This document shows positions 10,925 through 20,811 of a stretch of 64,000 nucleotides of DNA, one piece after another (position 1 is the stretch's first letter; every line of letters starts with the position of its first letter). The DNA lies in assembly GCA_964537685.1 (NCBI GenBank), contig CAZICM010000002.1, forward strand, positions 124,001-188,000, read 5' to 3'. A program made the translations under genes and the position numbers. The DNA is from CAZICM01 sp964537685 (GTDB lineage Bacteria; Myxococcota_A; Polyangia; Polyangiales; Polyangiaceae). The notes below the pieces were generated by a model that saw only the letters and a program-made list of their open reading frames with translations, was not told the DNA's origin and ran no database searches.

Positions 10925-13174
10925 CTAGTCAAATAGCTCTGCAACACGCTCTTCTATTTCCCGTCCTGTATCGCTGACCGCAATGGCCCGGCGAATCAAT
11001 CGACGCCCCAGCTCAAAACGCCTTCCTTCTACCATTTCTACCCCGGCTGCGAGCTGCGACGCACTTTCCCCCAATTCTGAAATCTCGCGATGGAGGCTGC
11101 TCTGGCCATCGAACAGCGGAATCGGTAACTGCCAAATATATTTATCAAAATGCCTTGGCCCAAATTGCCCCCTGGCCTGTAGGGGCCGAACCCGGATTCC
11201 CACAATCTCGCTATTTAGAATGGCTTCAAGATAGCGGGCCTCTTCGATTGTCTTTACAATACCCCAGTATAGACCATGCTCCACCAGGGCGTTTGGATCC
11301 CTCACCAGAGCTGCGGCCAAATGCATGCCGCTGGCCGTGTAGACCACCCTCAGCGGCGCAATGGGAAATTGATTGGATAAGCCTTTTTGATAGTCGATGC
11401 GCTCGATCAAACGCAGCCGTTCGCTGCTCCGGTGAGCTTCCCAAATGGATTCGGCCCTTCTCCACCATCGTTCTGCATTGGGATAGAGTTTCCACGGTTT
11501 TTCCCGGCCATCCAATAGCTTTTGCGCATTCCAAGGCACAACAGCCTTTAGCGGAGGAAGCACGCGATAGGGCAAAACACTTTCTCCCAGCAAAAGAGGC
11601 CGAACCATTGACCTTTCAATCGGCCCTTCCAGCGAGGGCAAGTCCTTCCAGGGCTTTTTTTCATTGGAGCTTCGGCGGCTCCTCACCAAGACCCGCCCGG
11701 CGCCCGAATCCGAAGGGATAGACCCAAGCTCGTCCACAAGGACCAAATACCGCGGCACCAGGGTCGCCCCCTGAACAAATTGCCTTTGATATGGGGATTT
11801 GTCTTGAGGATCGGCGTCCTGGGCTTCTCTTACATGGGCGGCCGAACGCCCCAAGCCTTGTTGAACTTCTCCCCAGCTTCCTCCCAATGAAGATACCGTT
11901 CCCGACCATGCCTCCAGTTTGCATTGGGCCAAAGATCGAGCTCTTTCACCTCTTTTTCCAAAGACAACACAGGAAGGAACGGGAAATATCGGCGGTTCAA
12001 TGGCATGGAGATCCCAAGCGGCATTATAATAAAGGTTTAGCTTGGTCGCTGGCTCTGCGCTAAACTCACCTTGACGAAAGCGGGCATGCTGACGCCCCCG
12101 AAGGACCGACCATGGCAATACATAGGCAAAATCGCCCTCTGGAACGAGAAAGCGCTCGACGGTGCGGACCACAAATAAAGCCGCTAGATCTTGATGCGGA
12201 GCCACAGAAGCTTCCGTCCACAGCCCCCGTTCCCCGCACATTCGCTTAAACTCCGCCTGAATATCCGGAGGCATATACCGATAAGCAAGCCATGGGGGAT
12301 TACCTAGAAGAATATTTACTTTATCTACCTTATCCTCCCTTGGAAATTTAGGGAGCGAATCCCCCCACCCAAAAGCATCTCCCCAAAGAACCCGCGGGGA
12401 AAAGCGAGGCCGATCGGGATCTTGGAGCCGTTTTGGACCTATGGCCAGAAGAATATTTACCCGGGCCAGAGTCACCGCTATTGGGTGAATATCCATAGCG
12501 CGCACATGCCCCACAGCATGAAGAAGAGCCTTCTTTTTATCCCAGCCTTCCTTCTCGGCTGCATTTATAAGATGCCGAACAGCAAAAAACAAGAAGGTCC
12601 CGGAACCGCAGGCGGGGTCCATACAAGTCTGGTGGAGAGGATCGCCAATGACTTCATCCACCATGGCTTGGGCCAACCAGTCTGGGGTATAATATTCTCC
12701 TAGTTGCTTTCGGATTCCTGTACCAATTCCTTTCTCATAGAGCGTTTTAAGGACATCACCATCCACGGCTTCGAGATCGGCAGCAGCGAGCCGGCGGGCG
12801 AGTTCCAACACCAATACGCGGCCTTCCGGGATATCGGCAGGCCAATCCAATTGGATCTCGGGAATCCGATATTTGAGACCGGCCGCCGATAGCAACTGTC
12901 CATTGAGCCATTGTTTTATGTCTTTTTCAAGCCTGAAGCCGAGCACGGCATAAGCCAACAGCATAGCAACTGCAACAAGAAAGGTATGCTCGGCAAAGAG
13001 CTCGTGAGAATCCACAAAGGCCGGTCCGAGCGCATTTCGCATGGAGCCGGCCCAAGCTTGGCGCTGCCGCCTGGGCGCCGGGTGATCCAAGTGCCGGAGA
13101 TATATCGCCTTGAGTTCCGCGCTATCCGGCAGGCCGCCGGGAATATCCATGCCAATGCGGGGGCGAAGGCTCAT
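10925..13174 (-). CDS. Eco57I-type N6-adenine DNA methylase (solitary)
   Basis: Predicted S-adenosylmethionine-dependent adenine-N6 methyltransferase of 749 residues. The N-terminal ~150 residues are helical, followed by GEYYTPDWLAQAMV, the usual lead-in to class gamma methylases. Motif I, DPACGSGTF, binds AdoMet; motif IV, GNPPW, is the catalytic tetrapeptide with NPPW in place of NPPY. The C-terminal ~300 residues resemble the target-recognition part of Eco57I/PglX-like enzymes. There is no visible PD-(D/E)xK nuclease motif before the methylase and no specificity subunit, nuclease, BREX or DISARM genes nearby. Start 13174 is the first ATG in the frame. It could be an orphan methylase, a short type IIG enzyme, or a remnant of a larger defence locus. 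Confidence 0.82.
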   Translation of the reverse strand: MSLRPRIGMDIPGGLPDSAELKAIYLRHLDHPAPRRQRQAWAGSMRNALGPAFVDSHELFAEHTFLVAVAMLLAYAVLGFRLEKDIKQWLNGQLLSAAGLKYRIPEIQLDWPADIPEGRVLVLELARRLAAADLEAVDGDVLKTLYEKGIGTGIRKQLGEYYTPDWLAQAMVDEVIGDPLHQTCMDPACGSGTFLFFAVRHLINAAEKEGWDKKKALLHAVGHVRAMDIHPIAVTLARVNILLAIGPKRLQDPDRPRFSPRVLWGDAFGWGDSLPKFPREDKVDKVNILLGNPPWLAYRYMPPDIQAEFKRMCGERGLWTEASVAPHQDLAALFVVRTVERFLVPEGDFAYVLPWSVLRGRQHARFRQGEFSAEPATKLNLYYNAAWDLHAIEPPIFPVPSCVVFGKRGERARSLAQCKLEAWSGTVSSLGGSWGEVQQGLGRSAAHVREAQDADPQDKSPYQRQFVQGATLVPRYLVLVDELGSIPSDSGAGRVLVRSRRSSNEKKPWKDLPSLEGPIERSMVRPLLLGESVLPYRVLPPLKAVVPWNAQKLLDGREKPWKLYPNAERWWRRAESIWEAHRSSERLRLIERIDYQKGLSNQFPIAPLRVVYTASGMHLAAALVRDPNALVEHGLYWGIVKTIEEARYLEAILNSEIVGIRVRPLQARGQFGPRHFDKYIWQLPIPLFDGQSSLHREISELGESASQLAAGVEMVEGRRFELGRRLIRRAIAVSDTGREIEERVAELFD

Positions 13175-13260
13175 GCAAGGGGCTTTATAACCCGGAAGCG
13201 AACGCGATCCAACAACAAAGCTCTTGACATCACCCCCACCCTACCGACAAAATCCTCCCT

Positions 13261-13995
13261 ATGCACCCTCAAACTCGCATCAACCCCGCCACCCCGGACG
13301 ATCTCGATACCCAGCGCCAAGGGGATGAACAAACCCAAACCCCCATATCTGAACTGCCCGCCGGTCGCTTCTCAGATTGGCTTCGCCATGCCCGCAATGC
13401 CCTGCTTAGCGATATTGGGACCGATGTGGCCTGCGGCGATTGTACCGCCTGCTGTTCATCATCCTATTTTATCCATGTACGCCCCACCGAAACTCAAACC
13501 CTAAAGCATATCCCTAAAAAACTCCTCTCACCCGCGCCATCTATGCCCAAAGGCCATCAACTAATGGGCTATACGCCCGCAGGACACTGTCCTATGCTTC
13601 AGCAGAATCAATGTTTAATCTACCACCATCGTCCCCAGACCTGCCGGAATTACGATTGCCGCGTCTTTGCAGCGGCTGGAATCAGCGCGGGGGACGCATC
13701 CAAGCAGGCTATCAACGAACGGGTTCAGCGCTGGCGTTTTAGCTATCCTTCCCAGCTCGATCGAGATGAACACGAAGCCGTCAAGACGGCGGCCCGTTTT
13801 ATCCAGCACCAGGCCGATCACTTTCCAGGCGGACGTATCCCCACCAATCCAAGTCAATTGGCGATATTGGCGCTAAAAGTATATGAAGTCTTTTTACCAG
13901 GCTATGAGCGGAAATCCGAAGCCGAAATCGCCCAGCAGGTGGTGGAAGCGTCAAGAGATTTTGATTCGAAGAGCCGGATAGCGGGCGATAAATAA
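13261..13995 (+). CDS. YkgJ-family cysteine cluster protein
   Basis: A 244-residue protein with the metal-binding cysteine cluster typical of YkgJ/FliB-like proteins (PF03692): CGDCTACC near residues 60-67, then CPML, then CLIYHHRPQTCRNYDC. These cysteines probably bind zinc or an Fe-S cluster; the biochemical role of the family is poorly defined. Residues 1-45 are a polar extension. The gene is divergent from the methylase with 86 bp between starts and converges on the glutathione S-transferase gene with a 6-bp gap. No ribosome-binding site is obvious before the ATG at 13261. Confidence 0.82.
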   Translation: MHPQTRINPATPDDLDTQRQGDEQTQTPISELPAGRFSDWLRHARNALLSDIGTDVACGDCTACCSSSYFIHVRPTETQTLKHIPKKLLSPAPSMPKGHQLMGYTPAGHCPMLQQNQCLIYHHRPQTCRNYDCRVFAAAGISAGDASKQAINERVQRWRFSYPSQLDRDEHEAVKTAARFIQHQADHFPGGRIPTNPSQLAILALKVYEVFLPGYERKSEAEIAQQVVEASRDFDSKSRIAGDK

Positions 13996-14001
13996 GATGG
14001 C

Positions 14002-14607
14002 CTAATCGGCGTGGGCGCGCGCATAAGCTGGGCGCTGCTGAAGATGTTGAAGATAGCCCGCCAGAATAGGATGCTCGCCCACGATACCTAAAAAGCCCAT
14101 CCAGCCAACGGCACTGGCCACGGCGATATCGGCGGCGCTAAACGAATTCCCTACGACATATTCGCGTCCGCGGACGGCATCTTCCAAGACTTTGGCGATG
14201 GTGGCGAATTTTCGCTTGGCTTCGGCCAAAATCTGAGGGCTGCGTTTGTCTTCGGGCAAAAAGCGGGTTTGAATGGTAATGGTTTCCAAAACTGGATCGA
14301 CCGTAGCAGGAATATAAACCAACCAGCGATAATAGCGGCCGCGGTCGTCGGAGCCGGGAGCGGGGGCAAGGTTTTTCTCGGGGAATTTGTCGGCGACGTG
14401 GAGAATAATGGCGGAGGACTCGGTAAGGGTGAGATCGCCGTCGATGAGAGCGGGAACGGAGCCATGGGGATGGATGGCTAAATATTCTGGGGTTTTGCTT
14501 TGGCCATCGCGGAGAGAGAGGCGGGTAATTTCATAGGGCACGCCAATTTCTTCGAGAATCCAGCGGGCGCGGTGAGAACGGGTGTATTGAGAGTGGTAGA
14601 GTTTCAT
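14002..14607 (-). CDS. Glutathione S-transferase
   Basis: A cytosolic GST of 201 residues, conjugating glutathione to electrophiles or reducing peroxides. The N-terminal thioredoxin-like domain begins MKLYHSQYTRSHRARWILEE and contains the cis-proline segment GSVPALID and the glutathione gamma-Glu-binding TESSAII. The C-terminal helical domain contains the N-capping box SAADIAVASAVGW. The first-helix residues S-R-S-H suggest a Ser-type (beta/zeta-like) rather than Tyr-type active site. It is the last gene of a run on the minus strand (SNF2, DUF1810, GST), 92 bp after DUF1810, so cotranscription is possible but not certain. Confidence 0.88.
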   Translation of the reverse strand: MKLYHSQYTRSHRARWILEEIGVPYEITRLSLRDGQSKTPEYLAIHPHGSVPALIDGDLTLTESSAIILHVADKFPEKNLAPAPGSDDRGRYYRWLVYIPATVDPVLETITIQTRFLPEDKRSPQILAEAKRKFATIAKVLEDAVRGREYVVGNSFSAADIAVASAVGWMGFLGIVGEHPILAGYLQHLQQRPAYARAHAD

Positions 14608-14699
14608 GAGAGGGCCTTTGGGGTTAGAGGTTTAGGAGCGATAAATAAGTTTTTTGGCGATCCAACGCTTTTTTCCGGCAACCTAAATAACGCAATCAC

Positions 14700-15134
14700 C
14701 TAAGATACGTTCAACAATGCCAGCGTTTTTTCATCCCGTTGGCCCTGATAATACTTCTCCAAGACCTGTTCAAACACCGATCCAGATTCAGAGACGAGCG
14801 CAAAGAGGGTCATCGACGATTTTAGTTTGAGATCATCGGGAAAACCAAAGATTTCCGATGCCGTTCGCCCTTGTACCTGGAGCAATGCTTGAGCACATTC
14901 CACAAGCCTTGCCCCCAGTACCGGATGCTGAATATAGCTCTTGGCTTCTTCCAATCCGCGGATGGCATAGCGTTGGGCTATCTCGCTAAAACCCAACCCT
15001 TTAAGCTGGGGGAAAATATACCACATCCAATGGCTGCGCTTTTGGCCGCTCTTGATTTCCGATATGGCGCGTTGATACACGGGGGCTTGTGCGCTAATAA
15101 ATCGCTCTAGATCATGTCGATCGCCCAAGCCCAT
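14700..15134 (-). CDS. DUF1810 family protein
   Basis: A 144-residue protein matching DUF1810: it opens with DLERFISAQAPVYQRAISEI, carries the family signature SHWMWYIFPQLKGLG near residues 34-48, the block ARLVECAQALL, and DLKLKSSMTLFALVS near the end. The fold is all-helical and the function is unknown. The start lies 14 nt downstream of the SNF2 helicase stop, so the two are very likely one transcript. Confidence 0.85.
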   Translation of the reverse strand: MGLGDRHDLERFISAQAPVYQRAISEIKSGQKRSHWMWYIFPQLKGLGFSEIAQRYAIRGLEEAKSYIQHPVLGARLVECAQALLQVQGRTASEIFGFPDDLKLKSSMTLFALVSESGSVFEQVLEKYYQGQRDEKTLALLNVS

Positions 15135-15148
15135 CGCTTATCTTCCGC

Positions 15149-18100
15149 CTAATCCACAGAGAAGAGCTCTTCAATATCTGCCTTTGTTAGCTTCTTGGCC
15201 CCACCCGCATCTTCGCTGAGCACCGATGCCACAAGCTCTCGTTTTTTGGCTTTTAAGAGCAAAATCTTCTCTTCAATGGTCCCGGCGGCCACCAAGCGAT
15301 ACACCGTGACGACCTTGCTTTGGCCGATGCGATGCGCCCGATCGGTCGCCTGCTGTTCAACAGCCGGATTCCACCAAGGATCGAAATGAATGACCGTATC
15401 CGCCGCCGTTAGATTAATCCCCGTGCCGCCCGCCTTGAGGCTAATTAAAAAGACCGGAACCGTGGGATCGTTCTGGAATCGTTCCACCCGCTCCATGCGA
15501 TCTTTGGTCTGGCCATCGAGGTATTCGTAGGGTACGCCGTCGTCCTTCAGCGCCTTTTCGATAATCTTGAGCATCATCACAAATTGGCTAAAGACCAGCA
15601 CTTTGTGCCCGCCTTCCACCGCATTGGAAATCAGCTCTCTCAATGCCACCAGCTTGCCTGAATCCTCGTCGCTGAATTCGCGCGGCAATCCAAGAAGCCT
15701 GGGATCGCAGGCCGCTTGGCGAAGCCGGGTAATACCCGCCAAGATCTGAAGCTGGCTCTTCGCCACGCCCACCCGTTCGACTTCTCCAAGGACTTGAGCC
15801 CGGACTTCTCGCGCAATTTGATGGTAGGTCGCCCGCTGATCGCCCGCCAGCTCGGTAATCTGATCGGTTTCGATCTTGTCAGGCAGATCTTTGGCCACTT
15901 CTTGCTTGGTGCGCCGGAGAATAAAGGGATGAATGATTGAACGCAGGCGCTGCGCCGTTTTATAGTCGCCCGCATCGATGGGCCTGGAAAATCTTGCCTC
16001 GAATTTATCCAGCGAGTTCAATAAACCCGGTGAAACAAAGTCAAAAATAGACCAAATTTCCGAAAGGCGGTTTTCAATGGGTGTGCCCGTTAATGCCAGG
16101 CGTTTTTTCGCCTTGAGCCGCTTGGCCGCTGCCGCCGTGGCGCTCATCGGGTTTTTGATGTGCTGCGCTTCGTCGAGAATGGCATAGTTGAGGTCAAGCT
16201 GAGATAAAAATTCTTCGTCCCGCCGAAGAAGGGCGTACGATGTGATGATAACTTCAGCGTTTTTGACGGCTTCAATTTGTTCTTTGCGATCGGCCCCGTG
16301 CCATAATGTCACGCTTAGCGTGGGGGCAAAACGGCTTAACTCTCTTTCCCAGTTGAGGACGACGCTGGTGGGGGCAACAATTAAGGCGCAAACCTTCTTC
16401 TCTTCTTGTTTTACGGCCAAGAGAAGCGCAATGGTCTGGACTGTTTTACCCAGACCCATATCATCCGCCAAAACTCCGCCCGAGCCGATATCATGGATGA
16501 ATTTAAGCCAGGATAGACCCGATTCTTGATAGGGCCGGAGGGTCGCCTTCAGGGCGCGGGGCTTTTTCGTGACCTCGATCGAGTCGATGCTGGAGAGTTT
16601 TTGAAAGAGTTCTCGGGTGCCAGGGGCCAGTTGAGACCCAGATGCATACTGGAGCAATTCCTGAACACGTCCGGCATGGGACAAGGATAGCTTGCCTGTC
16701 TTGCCCCCGGCGGTCATCAATTCAATTTCCCGATCGAGCATGCTGCGGATGGAATCAGGATCGAATGCGGCAAAGGACCCGTCTTCTAAACGGACATAGC
16801 GTTTGCCCTCCATCAGACAGCGGCGAAGCTCGTCGCGATCGACGACAATTCCTTCGGATTCAAAGCTGAGCTTGACGCTTAGCCAGTCCATGCCGCTGGT
16901 GACTTTGGCGAAGATTCCCAAGGGTTTGTGGCGAATCTGGGTGTCCACCAGGTCTTCGGGTACAAATAGATCCCAATCATCGGGAAGTTCAGCGAGGCCG
17001 TCACTCCAAAAGCGTATGGCCGCATCACCGTTGGCGGTGAAGCCTTGGCCGGTTTCATCGGGCCGGAGGCCAAGCGCCAGGAGTTTGGTGGCCGCTTCCT
17101 GCTGTGCCGCGATGTCGACGCGCACGCAGCGGGCCCGTTTGTTTCCTTCCTCGGGCGGCTGAATCAGCACGGGTGGTGTGATTCCGTCGGCGCGGACTTG
17201 AACTTCGGAATCGCCATAGGCGGCGAAAAGAGAAACATGGGCTTCAACCAAAGAGCCGCCGGCGCGCATTCTAAAGGTGGGCACCCAATCGACAACATCG
17301 GCAATCTGACGCAGTTCGGGAAGTTCAGCCCCCACTTCCAAGGCGATTTTGGGAAGGCCCTGCATGATGACCCGCACCAGTTCGGTCATGGGTTCGCCGA
17401 TGGTGGGCGAGCGCAAGAGGCGGCGCATCGCGGCGGGCGAGACGCGCTTGTCGATGCGGCGGGCGATGCCTTCTTGGGTGTCGATGTACCAGCCGGGCCA
17501 GCCTTCAAACCAGCCTCCTTGAAGCAGCGAGAAGCGGCGCTTGTCGTTCAGTCGCTCAAAGCTGGCCTTGACAATGATGGTGTCGCCTCCAACCGTCTCC
17601 AAATCGAAGCGCGGACGAAGGAAATCGTCGCCAAAGCGAAGCTGCATTAGCGCCGGTTCAAGCAGGACTTTTTGGCCTTCGAGCACAGGCAGTAGCTCGG
17701 CTACGTCCTCGCCGCGTACATCAACCGCAGGATGCCGGGGATTGCCGCTTTCATGGCGGGCCAGAATGCGCAGGGCATCGCGATCGGGCGTCGGATACAA
17801 AGCCTGCCAGGCCAGCGCAACCGAAGGAAGAATAGGTACGCGGGCCTCGGCATCCAGCACCGTGACCGTGAGCGCTCCTTGGCGAACATGAAGGCGGAAT
17901 TCAACGCGGCGGGGGCCGATGGTTCCGTCGGGCGGAAGCCATGCGCCGATGCCTGTTTGGCGGGCGCTCGCTTCTTGAGCGGGCACGGCAAAGTTTTGAG
18001 GCACGCTGGCCGGACCCACACTGACCGGGCTTTGAACTTGCGGCATCTGCTGGGTGTGCATCGATGATGGCCGCACACGCCGCTCGCCCCTTCGCCTCAC

Positions 18101-18514
18101 CCGCTTGAGTCCATCGCCGCCCGCATGCGCCGTCTGCGGTAAAAGCGACGCGGAAGGCATCATTTCCCGGCGATCTTTTCCGCCCCGCGCATGATCGCGA
18201 ATGCTGATCAAGAGCGCAGCCACATGCTTGCAGTGCTGGCCGCTCTTCATAAAAGCGGGACACGAACACTGCGATTTGATCCCATCGGGCGTGAGCTCAA
18301 CAAGAACAGGATGGGGCTCGGAATCCGATGCCCGTACAACACCGCTCGCCCGCATATCGCCCACCGCGATGTCATCCACCACGCGGCGGCGGAAATACTC
18401 CAAGCCTCGAAGAAATGTCCGGGCTCCCAAAAGACGCCTTAATCCCCGATCGCTCAACGTCGAAAGAGCGTCGGATATCGGCGGCACGTGGTTCTCATCC
18501 GAAGAACGATTCAA
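15149..18514 (-). CDS. SWIM zinc-finger SNF2-family helicase/ATPase
   Basis: A Swi2/Snf2-type ATP-driven DNA translocase of 1121 residues. An N-terminal SWIM zinc finger (CSCPAFMKSGQHCKH, residues ~80-100) is followed by a long region of about 500 residues typical of bacterial SNF2 proteins. The ATPase core then carries Walker A DDMGLGKT near residue 680, Walker B DEAQHIKN near 775, motif III GTPIENRLSEIWSIFDF, and the helicase C-terminal lobe with LISLKAGGTGINL and DRAHRIGQ. All helicase motifs are intact. Bacterial members remodel nucleoprotein complexes or clear RNA polymerase. It is the first gene of a run continuing into DUF1810 and perhaps GST. No DISARM or other defence partners are present. 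Confidence 0.93.
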   Translation of the reverse strand: MNRSSDENHVPPISDALSTLSDRGLRRLLGARTFLRGLEYFRRRVVDDIAVGDMRASGVVRASDSEPHPVLVELTPDGIKSQCSCPAFMKSGQHCKHVAALLISIRDHARGGKDRREMMPSASLLPQTAHAGGDGLKRVRRRGERRVRPSSMHTQQMPQVQSPVSVGPASVPQNFAVPAQEASARQTGIGAWLPPDGTIGPRRVEFRLHVRQGALTVTVLDAEARVPILPSVALAWQALYPTPDRDALRILARHESGNPRHPAVDVRGEDVAELLPVLEGQKVLLEPALMQLRFGDDFLRPRFDLETVGGDTIIVKASFERLNDKRRFSLLQGGWFEGWPGWYIDTQEGIARRIDKRVSPAAMRRLLRSPTIGEPMTELVRVIMQGLPKIALEVGAELPELRQIADVVDWVPTFRMRAGGSLVEAHVSLFAAYGDSEVQVRADGITPPVLIQPPEEGNKRARCVRVDIAAQQEAATKLLALGLRPDETGQGFTANGDAAIRFWSDGLAELPDDWDLFVPEDLVDTQIRHKPLGIFAKVTSGMDWLSVKLSFESEGIVVDRDELRRCLMEGKRYVRLEDGSFAAFDPDSIRSMLDREIELMTAGGKTGKLSLSHAGRVQELLQYASGSQLAPGTRELFQKLSSIDSIEVTKKPRALKATLRPYQESGLSWLKFIHDIGSGGVLADDMGLGKTVQTIALLLAVKQEEKKVCALIVAPTSVVLNWERELSRFAPTLSVTLWHGADRKEQIEAVKNAEVIITSYALLRRDEEFLSQLDLNYAILDEAQHIKNPMSATAAAAKRLKAKKRLALTGTPIENRLSEIWSIFDFVSPGLLNSLDKFEARFSRPIDAGDYKTAQRLRSIIHPFILRRTKQEVAKDLPDKIETDQITELAGDQRATYHQIAREVRAQVLGEVERVGVAKSQLQILAGITRLRQAACDPRLLGLPREFSDEDSGKLVALRELISNAVEGGHKVLVFSQFVMMLKIIEKALKDDGVPYEYLDGQTKDRMERVERFQNDPTVPVFLISLKAGGTGINLTAADTVIHFDPWWNPAVEQQATDRAHRIGQSKVVTVYRLVAAGTIEEKILLLKAKKRELVASVLSEDAGGAKKLTKADIEELFSVD

Positions 18515-18597
18515 TGTTCAGAACCCTTGCGCAGTTGAAGGCGCCTAAAGGCAGCGCCAATGAATTAAGCGCGGGCTTTAAAACGCCAGATTCCCTG

Positions 18598-20802
18598 TCA
18601 AATGAAGAACGGAAGAAAAACGATCGTTACGATCGCCAGCATCTTCACAAGCACATAAACGGCTGGCCCAGCAGCATCCTTCAGCGGATCACCCACCGTG
18701 TCACCCACCACGGCCGCGGTGTAAGAAGGGTTGTCCGACCGTACGCCTGTTTCATCCACGAGGAAGCGTCCCCCGTGTGCGCCCGTTACGATGTATTTCT
18801 TCGCGTTGTCCCAAGCGCTCCCGGCATTACCCATAAAGAGCGACCCGAGCACGCCGGCCACTGTCCCGGCCACAATGAGCGCCGCGACAGCATCAGCAGC
18901 AAGCAGAGGATTATCCTCCGTTCGCGCAAAGCGCAAGGCGAGTCCAACAAAAACAGGCATCGTGACGGAAACAACGGCCGGTACGATGGTGTGGCGCAGG
19001 GCCGCCCGCGCAACCATTTCGACGCACGCTTCATGATCGGGCAGCACACCGGAAGGCCGGTCGCGCACTTGTCTGCGCACTTCGTCGATCAGCCTGCGGG
19101 ACGTGCGGAGCACGCTGTCGGTGCAGCGGGCGGCAAGCCAGGCGACGAGCAGCACGCCCACGAGCGCCCCGATGTACAGCGAAGGCCGGTCGAGGCGTAC
19201 TTGAAAGGTTTCGGCCTTTAGTCCAAGCGAGAGGGCACGCCTTCTCACTTCGTCGGAAAACGAAGCCACAAACAGCATTGTCGCCATCGAGCAGACAGCC
19301 GCCGTATGCGATTTGGAAATGGCTTTGACGGTATTGCCGACGGTATCGAGCACAACGGTGCGGCCCCGGACATCGCGCCGATCGCGGGCAATGGTCATCT
19401 CGACGATGCCGCCCGCGTTATCGACAACGGGGCCAAATCCATCGAGCGCCAGCAGATAGCCGACAGGGCCGAGCATGCCAATGGTGGCCACGGCCATTCC
19501 AAAGAGACCGCCCGAGCTTAAACCGCTGCGGCCGCCGATAACATAGGCGCCGAGAGTGCCGGCAAACACGAGCGCGATGGGAGCGAGCGTGCTTTCCACG
19601 CCGATTACCAAGCCCCTGAGAACCACCGCCGTTGGACCGGCGCGGCAGGCTTCGGCGAGTTCCCGCACCGGGCGGTAGCGCTGATCGGCGTAGTACTGCG
19701 TGATGTGGAAGAACAAGAGGCTGATAAAGACGCCCAATAGTCCACAGGCGCCGAAATACATCCAAGCGCCGCCGAGCAGCCATTTCACGGCGCCCGCGAT
19801 ACCCGCTAGATGAAGCAGGGCGCACACATACAAGCCGCGCGTCAGCGCATCGAGGGGATCTTCGCGATCGTCTGTTTTGATGACCATCACGCCAAAAATC
19901 GCGCCTACAAGCCCAAATGCGCGCGCCACCAAGGGAAAGAGCACAACGGAGAGCGCACTGGGCAAGTTTGAGTTTTCGCGGAAAAGCAAACCGCCCGCGA
20001 GCATTGCGGCCAGGGATTCCGCGGCCGCCGCTTGAAACACGCTCATGGCGCGCCCAGCGCAATCGCCCGCGCTGTCGCCCGCGAGATCGGCGATGGTCGC
20101 TGGATTTCTCGAATCGTCGTCCGACAAGCCGGTATCGAGCCCAGCGACATCGGCACCCAAATCGGCCGCCTTGCTAAAGGTGCCTCCTCCAAGCTGGGCA
20201 AGAAATGCGGCAAACGAAGCACCGAGAGGGAAACCCGCAATCATCAGCGGAATGGTCGGAACCAGCTTCAGCGCTGCCCCCGGTTCCGCTCCAAATCCGC
20301 CTTTGTAGGCGAAGACCGCCGTGAACAGTCCAGCCGTCGCCAACAGCCCGGCCGCGACAATAAACACGCCTGAAACAGCGCCGGCGCGAATGGCAATTTG
20401 AAGCGCTTGATCGAGCGATCGCCGCGCACCGTTGGCCGCTCTCACACTGGCCCGCGTCGTGATCCAGTTTGCGACATGTCCAGTGACAACGCAGAGCCCA
20501 GCTCCAACGGCAAACGACAGCGTGAGCCAGACACCCAGCTCCAAGGCCGGCACCGGATCGGACTCGCCGGCCCTTCTCAGCAGCCCATAAGCCAAAAAAA
20601 TCGCACCGCCCAGAGCCGCGCACAAAGCTCCGATCAAGCTGCTCTGCCTGCGGAAAAAACTTTCAGCAGCCGAACGGATAAGCCCGGCGACACGCTGCAT
20701 CTCCTCTTCGCCCATCGGACGCGAAAGTACCCAGCGCGACAGGTACACCGCGAACGAAAGACCTATCAGCCCCGCGGAGAAGATGAGCGCAAGCTCTGTC
20801 AT
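18598..20802 (-). CDS. hppA: Membrane-bound proton-pumping pyrophosphatase (divergent)
   Basis: Hydrolyses pyrophosphate and pumps protons (or Na+) across the inner membrane; 734 residues with about 15 hydrophobic segments. Catalytic acidic residues and lysines are in place: K211, D214 and D218 in FSKAADLGAD; D239, D243 and D247 in ADLAGDSAGDCAG; DNAKKY at 665-670; and GDTVGDPLKD at 700-709. G489-N490-T491-V492-K493 has Lys at the position that separates K+-independent (Lys) from K+-dependent (Ala) families, pointing to the K+-independent class. Several usually strict segments differ: LDTGL replaces KVE, and SHTAAV replaces KGFAIGSA. It starts 9 nt after the tolC-like gene stop. Confidence 0.9.
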   Translation of the reverse strand: MTELALIFSAGLIGLSFAVYLSRWVLSRPMGEEEMQRVAGLIRSAAESFFRRQSSLIGALCAALGGAIFLAYGLLRRAGESDPVPALELGVWLTLSFAVGAGLCVVTGHVANWITTRASVRAANGARRSLDQALQIAIRAGAVSGVFIVAAGLLATAGLFTAVFAYKGGFGAEPGAALKLVPTIPLMIAGFPLGASFAAFLAQLGGGTFSKAADLGADVAGLDTGLSDDDSRNPATIADLAGDSAGDCAGRAMSVFQAAAAESLAAMLAGGLLFRENSNLPSALSVVLFPLVARAFGLVGAIFGVMVIKTDDREDPLDALTRGLYVCALLHLAGIAGAVKWLLGGAWMYFGACGLLGVFISLLFFHITQYYADQRYRPVRELAEACRAGPTAVVLRGLVIGVESTLAPIALVFAGTLGAYVIGGRSGLSSGGLFGMAVATIGMLGPVGYLLALDGFGPVVDNAGGIVEMTIARDRRDVRGRTVVLDTVGNTVKAISKSHTAAVCSMATMLFVASFSDEVRRRALSLGLKAETFQVRLDRPSLYIGALVGVLLVAWLAARCTDSVLRTSRRLIDEVRRQVRDRPSGVLPDHEACVEMVARAALRHTIVPAVVSVTMPVFVGLALRFARTEDNPLLAADAVAALIVAGTVAGVLGSLFMGNAGSAWDNAKKYIVTGAHGGRFLVDETGVRSDNPSYTAAVVGDTVGDPLKDAAGPAVYVLVKMLAIVTIVFLPFFI

Positions 20803-20811
20803 TGCCTTTCT

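Noticed and set aside
13224..13253. TTGACA ... CAAAAT promoter-like pair before the YkgJ gene
   Set aside because: Right spacing, but the transcription start would fall only a few bases before the ATG and the -10 is weak; kept out as unsupported.
15149..18514. Possible DISARM defence locus (SNF2 helicase near a methylase)
   Set aside because: The methylase is 2 kb away on the far side of unrelated genes, and no DUF1998, phospholipase D or class I/II DISARM genes are present.
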